A stretch of 64,000 nt of DNA, taken from Ilyonectria destructans. Its lineage: Eukaryota > Ascomycota > Sordariomycetes > Hypocreales > Nectriaceae. Under the pieces are notes generated by a model. The model was given only the letters and a program-made list of their open reading frames with translations. It did no database searches and was not told where the DNA came from. Of the stretch, positions 57,650 through 64,000 are shown piece after piece. The position numbers were made by a program, and so were the translations under genes. The stretch lies in contig JAHEWK010000002.1 of the NCBI GenBank assembly GCA_020740775.1, positions 2,852,001-2,916,000 of the forward strand, in the 5' to 3' direction. Every line of letters begins with the position of its first letter. Position 1 is the stretch's first letter.

Positions 57650-60600
57650 ATGGCCTCATCGCTGGCTTCCGACAAGCCTAGCCTGCCTGCCCCCGGCGCC
57701 GCGGTTCACGACCCCTTCGTCACGTCCACGCCCGCACCCGCCCACCACCGCTACTCGAACTTCGACAATGACCTCTTCGTCGCCGGCCCTGCTTCCTCCC
57801 CGAAGCAGGCCAAGCGCGCCCTCGAGGCTCACCTCGCCGAGACGGAGCGTCGCCTCGAGGAAGCTGGGAAATTAGGCACTGCCCTGGTCTCCCAGCGCAA
57901 GACCCTTACCGAGCGACTTCAGGAGGTCGAAAAGCTGCAGGCTGAAGGCGAGCTCAACCCCGACCTGCGCCAGAAGCTCGTCGAGATCGAGAAGGAGTAC
58001 AACAACCTCGCGAGAGAGTCCGCCAGGGCTTTTTTGCCCAAGCAGAGAGTCCCTAGTAATGAGGCTAACCCCAACTCTCCCTTTGCGCCCGAGAGCAGGA
58101 GCGGCAGGGTAAGTTTCATGCAATTTTCCACAACCGTTCGAGTGACCAGATGATTGACCCCATCTCTTGCAATAGCGTTCCGTCAGCCCATCCAAGTTCG
58201 AGAGCCAAGCTACAGGATCCCCCACCAAACTCAGTGTACCCAATCGAAAAATTCGCAATCAACCCTCAAACCGCGTCCACGACATCGAGTTCGCCGCCGA
58301 GATCAGCACATCCCTCATCGCCCAGGTTCGCAACCTCCAAGCTTTGCTCGCCGACCGAGATGAGGAGGTCAAAGACCTCAAGCACGACAAGTCCAAGCTC
58401 GAAATCGAGTCGGAAAACTTCCAGCAGCGCGCCAAGTCCCTTGACGAGAGCGAGAACCGCTACAAGGAAGAGAATTGGAACCTGGAGACGAGGCTACAGG
58501 AGTTCACCACCCAACAAAAAGAAGCTGCGGATCGCGAGAAGAGGCTTACCCAATCCCTCAACGTGACTAGCGCGGAAAAGGTGTCCGCTCAGAGGGAGCT
58601 TGACGAGGTCAAGGTCACCCACGCACGACTGATCGAAGAACACACTGCTGCCGTCCGAAACCATGATATCGAGCTGGGAACAGTCAAGCGCAAGATTGGC
58701 ATGGCCGAGGGCGAGCGTGCTGCAATGCAGCGCAGGATCGACGACCTCACTGGCCAGAACCAGGAGCTGGCCAGGGCCTTCTCTACACAGCGGGCTAGAG
58801 TCCTGTCAATGGAGTCCAACCCGCGCCCCAGCGATGACGACTTTGAATCGGGTGGCGATCAGATCACGCCTGAACACTCTCCTCCTCAATCACCCATCAA
58901 GGGCACTCCCAGGCATGCCATGCTTGAGACTGAAACGATGAAGTCTTCCCTGAACCATGCTCAGCGCACCATTCAGAGCCAGCGAGGTCTTCTCCACCGA
59001 GAGAAGACGGAGAAGCTGGAGCTCAGGCGAATCATCCAAGACCTCCGCGATGACCTAGAGAAGGCCAGGACCGAGGCTAGCGAAACCCGGGCCAGTAAAC
59101 GCGCTCACAAGAAGGAATCTAGGGAATTCAAGAAGCCGCCCCGTCTCTTGGGCAGCTTCCGCTCGAGCAGGCAAGAGGTCATTCACGATGACGCCGAGTG
59201 GGAAGATCAGGGTGATATATCTCCTCGGGCATCGAGCTCTCCTCTGACTGCCAGCACTGTCATTGTCAGACACCAGGCCGGAGACTCGTTCCCTCCTACC
59301 GACGCCAGCGACCGCTTTGACACCGCCAACGAGGCCAGCGAATCAGCCTTCGAGACTGCCAACGAGCGAGGCACCGAGACCGAGGATTTCCAGACCGTTA
59401 ACGAGGAGTTCTCTGGCAGCGATGCCGAGACTGAGACCGAGGGTACTACTCGTGGTTTTGGCAGTATGAGAAACCCCCCAAGTCTTCCTTCTGGCATGTC
59501 TCGACATGCTTCTCGACATTCTTTCCATAGCACCGCATCGACCTCTGCAGATGAAGATGACTTCGGTCATCTTGGGACTCCTACCGGTACACTCTCCTCT
59601 CAAAGAAGCAACCGCTTCCGCCTCAGCCGCGGCATCTTCAACCGCCCCTCAAGACAAGCCAGCGAGGAGCCCAACTTTCAGAGCAGCCCTGCCAGCTTCG
59701 CTAGTAGTGTAGGCGGAACCCCCCAGGGTGGTCAGAGTCTCTTCGCTGAGCTTCAAGACTTTGATGGTAGCGATGACGAGTCTGTTGGAGCACACACCCC
59801 GAGTCGAAGGCGCTCTGGCACTCCCGGTTCGGTTGGTCGGCAATTCTCCCCACCACCTCCTATGCCAGCCCTCCCCAAGGTTATTATGGTCGACTCTGGT
59901 GTCATGACGGACCCTGTCAAGATCGCACCAGCTCGCCTTGCAGTTGGGATGCCGACATTCCTTCACCCCGGTGCCATGGCAGATGATGATTCTGCGCCTA
60001 GTTCTCCCATTAGCGTCATTACGGCGGACCGCCGGTCCATGGCTTCAGTTGTAGACAGATCTGCCGACCAGGCTGGTCCATCATGGCCTGTCGATGACCT
60101 CATCTACAGCTCACGACCGGTATCCATGTCTTATAGCGATGCCGGAGCGCAACACGATCCCGACATGGAAGCGAAGCTTGCCCAGTTCCCTGCTCCCCCA
60201 ACCATGGCGCCGATTTTGCCGCCTACATTGAGCATGTCCTCGTTCGCATTCGAGAATGTGGAACCCCGGGAAGAAGTCGTGGTGCTACCCACCCCCCCAG
60301 CTCTCTCCCTCACGTCAATCTCCAACGAGAGCGTCGAGCCTGTCGCCGAACCCGAAATTCCTCCCCCGGATTTGAGCCTGACAACCATCATCGCTGAACA
60401 TCTCGAGCCTGTGGCGGAGCCTGAGATTCCTCCTCCAGATCTGAGCCTGACCAGTATCGTGGCCGAAAACCTGGAACCCGTTGCGGAGCCTGAGATTCCT
60501 CCGCCTGATCTCTGCCTTTCGAGCATCGTTTCGCAAAACCTTCAACCTGTGGCCGAGCCAGAGACTCCCCTGCCTGATCTCAGCTTGTCGACCATTATCG

Positions 60601-63600
60601 CCGAGGACGTCGAGCCCCTGGCCACTCCTCCGCCTGAGCTCAGCCTGACGAGCATTATTGCTGAGAACTTGGAGCCTGTTGCTGAGCCTGACGTCCCTCC
60701 TCCAGACTTGAGCTTGTCTATGATTTTGGGCGAGAATGTTGAGCCTGTTGCTGAGCCAGAGAAGCCCTTGCCGGACTTGTCTTTGACGATGCTTTCCGTG
60801 GCGGAACTGGAGCCAATCGCCGAACCAGAGACACCTCTCCCAGAGTTGACTCTGACAACGGTATTAGTCGAGCAGTTAGAACCTGTGAGCGAGCCCGAGA
60901 TACCTGTGCCGGAGTTGAGCTTCGCTACAATTGCTACCGAGGAACTGGAGCCATTGGTCGAACCCCAGACGCCCCCTCCAGCATTGACATTTACGTTGGT
61001 TGTTACCGAGGCTGTCGAACCCGTTCCTGAGCTTCAGGCTCCAGCCCCGACCTTGAGTCTTTCCACCATCTCTGGGGAGTCTGTTGAGCCTGTGGCTGAA
61101 CCGGAGGTCATGCCCATGGTTGTGGTACCTACCCGTCCGTCATTAACTATGTCGAACATTTCACAAGAGCATATTGAGCCAGTCGCCAGGAAAGCACCAG
61201 AACTCAGCATGTCGACAATTTCAAGAGAGCATGTGGAGCCTATCTCACCGCCGGAACCCGTTGTTGTCCCTGCACCAGCACTCAGCATGTCAACCATTTT
61301 CGGCGAGCATGTAGAGCCAGTCACTGAGCCTGAGCCTGTCATCATCCCTGCACCAGAACTTACCTTGTCGACCATCCTAGGAGAGCATCTTGAGCCTGTT
61401 GCGGAGCCTGAGCCCCCTGCTCTTGAGCTGAGCATGTCAACTATCCTTGGAGAGCATGTGGAGCCAGTTACTGAGCCGGAGCCGGAGCCGATTGTTCCAG
61501 AGCTCACCATCTCGTCCATTCAGGGTGAACACATTGAGCCTGTGGCACTTCAAGCACCGGATCTTGCACTGTCCTCCATTGCCACGGAACATGTCGAGCC
61601 GGTCATGGAACCCGAAATCATTGTTCCTCCTGCTTCGCTGAACCTATCATCAATTTATGCGGAGCACTGCGAGCCAAGGGAAGAGCATCAACCTATCCCG
61701 ACTCCAGTTAAGCTGGCCTACTCAGATCTCTCCACGGAGCAGGTTGAGCCCTTGTCTGAGCCTTTGCCCCTTCCTCCATCCCTTGCCTTGTCATCTATTG
61801 CCACTGAGAACGTCAAGCCTGTTCTTGAGCCTTTGCCCCCGTTGCCTACTCTGGTCATGTCGTCGATCGCTGCGGAAGGGGTTGAGCCCATCGCCCCTGT
61901 ACACAAGAAAATCAGTGCCCCATCTTTTGGGTTCTCTGCCATTGAATCCGTCGAAACGCAGCCCGTTTCGCCTCGAAGCCCTTGGAGGGATGGATTTGTT
62001 CTCCCGAGAGATATGAACTCCCCCTTCATTGAGAGAGACATCCCTGAGACACCAACTCACAGATCGCTTGGTCGCACCAAGCAAAGAGATGCTTCGCCCA
62101 TCATTGCTGAAGACGAGACGAGGCAGTCTCCTCGGGATACGCCAGGTGCAGAGACACCCGAGTCCCAGAAGCCGTTCAAGGAAATCTCGACCAATTCTAA
62201 TGCCCGCCCAATCCGCAAGGCTCTCCCGACTAGCGATCAAGGTGCACAGACTGCCCTGACGGCCGATGCCATCGATTCCATGTTGAAGGCTCGGTCTCAA
62301 CCCGCCTTTAGCCCTGAGAAGAGCATGTCAGTCGCTAGTTTCGGAACGCCTGCAACTACTGGAACCTCTGGCACTGTCAGAATCCGCCGATCACAAGAAA
62401 GCTTCGGCAGTCCTAGCCGCAACAAGGGAAAGCTGGTCGACCGTGCTTCTGACTCTAGCCCTGTTCGCAGACCTGGTAGCGCTGCCAGTGGAAGGACATC
62501 CATTTATGATGCTCCTCCTCTGCCTGCAAACCACCGCCAGGCTATCGAAGCCGCGCGAAGTGGCTCGTCTAACGGTGTGCAGAGCAGCATGGGGCCGCCT
62601 CTATGGCCCGCGTCTGTCCTCAAGCAACGACCAAGCACGCCGATTCAGACCGCGTCCATGTTGTCTACCCGTAGCACACCAACCCCTCGTCCTGTACGAA
62701 ACGGAGCTTATGACAGCCTAGAAGTCCATACGCCCCCGAAGCTTAACGACGCGTCGAGAAAGTCTTCCGTGTCATCCTTCGCGTCCGAACTCGATTCTCG
62801 GTTCAACATGCGTCCTGGTGAGATTGGGATGGCTGGGTTCGGGCCTAACACCGATCCTCGCATGATTCAAGCCATCACCCAGACCATGATCGGCGAGTAC
62901 TTGTGGAAGTACACCCGCAAGACTGGCCGTGGCGAGATGTCAGAGAATCGACACCGCCGGTACTTCTGGGTTCACCCGTACACGAGGACCTTGTACTGGA
63001 GCAACCAGGATCCCTCCACTGCTGGACGTGCTGAGCTGAAGGCAAAGAGTGTTCCGATTGAGGCTGTTCGAGTTGTGACTGATGACAACCCGATGCCTCC
63101 AGGACTCCATCGCAAGAGCTTGGTGATCATTTCCCCTGGAAGAACCATCAAGTTCACTTGCACCACCGGTCAACGACACGAGACTTGGTTCAACGCACTC
63201 TCGTATCTGCTTATCCGCACCAACAACGATGCCCAGTCTGATATCGACGAGATTGGAGGCAACATTACTCGTGAGGATGTTGATGAGTTCAACCCTCAGG
63301 TTGGTCGACGCGTCACAAATGGCACTCGACCTCAAGCTCCCCCTTCTCTATCTTCCTATAACTCCCGTACGACCCGCAACGAGTCACCTGCTGTCGGCAT
63401 GTCTATGAACATCCCAACGCTGGTTCCCACGCCCCACAAGACACCCAAGCGTCCATCGATAGGAACGCTGAACAAGCTTAGCGGCTACTGGAAAGGCAGT
63501 CAGCTGTCGGGCACTTTGACTCGACGCGGCCGGACCGTCAGTGGACAGGATGTCAGCATCTACGAAGCGAGCGAGGCCCACGATAGTGCCGAGGACCTGC

Positions 63601-63851
63601 GAGAGATAATCGAGCGCCAAGATAGGGAATCGGACCGTCTCGAGAATGTCCGGGCATGCTGCGATGGTGAGTCCCTCCATATAATAACTTTGATTGAGAA
63701 TCGATTGCTAACCCAGTCTCTAGGCAAGCATGATGTTGGCACTCTGCCACACCTTATTAGCAAGCGAGGCCGTCCGAACAACAACCACGCCCATTCCCAT
63801 CCGGGAGTTTTGACCTCAACGCCCATGGCATCTATGCGCTCTCGGGCGTAA
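57650..63851 (+). CDS. apsA: ApsA/Num1/Mcp5-like cortical anchor protein (nuclear migration)
   Basis: 2025 residues from exons 57650-58108, 58176-63666 and 63724-63851, all in phase; the last intron is a multiple of three and can be read through. Family members sit at the plasma membrane and hold dynein and mitochondria to position nuclei. The N-terminus has coiled coils (about residues 55-140, 190-360 and 400-465), including LEAHLAETERRLEEAGKLGT. Ser-rich linkers with paired ETANE/DTANE motifs follow (about 530-560). Residues about 830-1415 hold some 25 copies of a 23-residue repeat of the form PPPDLSLTSIIAENLEPVAE. A C-terminal PH domain spans about 1715-1835 (IGEYLWKYTRK, HRRYFWVHPYTRTLYWSN, RHETWFNALSYLLIRT) and would bind phosphoinositides. 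The start ATG is preceded by CAATC. No lesion is seen. Confidence 0.9.
60208..61950 (+). repeat. About 25 coding repeats of a 23-residue unit in the ApsA-like gene
   Basis: The unit is roughly P-x-P-(D/E)-L-S-(L/M)-(S/T)-(T/S)-I-x-x-E-x-(V/L)-E-P-V-(A/T)-E-P-E. DNA copies are diverged, so the repeat is old and kept by selection at protein level. Spacing varies between 20 and 29 residues. Confidence 0.88.
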
Positions 63852-64000
63852 ACCTGCCAAGCTCAAATCTTGACTGAAGCCACCGCGAGTCAAACCAACA
63901 ACTGTCATCCCTGGCTCCAAATCATATTCTTCGCGTCATTCGCTAGACCAACCTACCAACTGTTATGACCACAACATCCTCACGGAAACTTTCACGATAC
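63852..64000 (+). other. 3' flank of the ApsA-like gene
   Basis: 149 bp after the stop codon, probably 3' UTR. No further gene is seen before the window ends. Confidence 0.6.

Noticed and set aside
59055..63826. Many minus-strand ORFs inside the ApsA-like gene, some with repeated GSATGS motifs
   Set aside because: These are antisense shadows of the coding repeats; the plus frame has the domains and splice signals.

Overview
The window comes from the nuclear genome of a filamentous ascomycete (Pezizomycotina, most likely Sordariomycetes). The evidence is short GT-AG introns of about 50-90 bp with CTAAC/CTGAC-like branch sites, fungus-only families (NACHT-WD40 NLR, pisatin-demethylase-like P450, ApsA/Num1-type cortical protein, fungal Trk transporter), and strong repeat-induced point mutation (RIP).

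Region by region. (1) 1 to about 14,480 is a strongly AT-dominated, gene-free block. It holds a Ty3/gypsy retrotransposon killed by C-to-T/G-to-A change (about 1,000-6,200), a second unidentified wrecked element (about 8,000-11,300), and very AT-rich DNA with a duplicated 183-bp segment and a 12-bp tandem array. A 20/21-bp repeat lies at the edge, where normal composition resumes. (2) 14.8-24.1 kb is a catabolic-looking cluster: alpha/beta hydrolase, P450 (one in-frame TAG), aldehyde dehydrogenase, a phenolic acid decarboxylase-like gene in five short exons, and a fumarylacetoacetate-hydrolase-family enzyme. Decarboxylase and dehydrogenase are divergent across about 410 bp. Aromatic-acid or phytoalexin breakdown is my inference. 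(3) 24.9-29.7 kb holds a fungal-specific membrane-anchored hypothetical protein and a large protein with a GECGS-type domain and kinesin-light-chain-like TPRs. (4) 29.7-35.1 kb is mixed: ankyrin, APH-kinase and F-box relics beside an intact compact OMP decarboxylase. (5) 35.4-39 kb has an intact Trk potassium transporter and a broken ferric reductase. (6) 39-48.5 kb is a gene graveyard around an intact arrestin-like gene: MFS tail, possible terpene synthase piece, Tad-like LINE fragment, and an NLR relic. (7) 48.5-57.6 kb has few recognisable genes but two short TA-flanked inverted-repeat elements. (8) 57.65-63.85 kb encodes a complete ApsA/Num1-like nuclear-migration protein with about 25 copies of a 23-residue repeat and a C-terminal PH domain.

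Overall, a RIP-silenced block borders a fast-changing accessory region that grades into conserved sequence at the right edge. All exon structures were inferred by hand from splice signals and reading frames; no alignments or searches were run.
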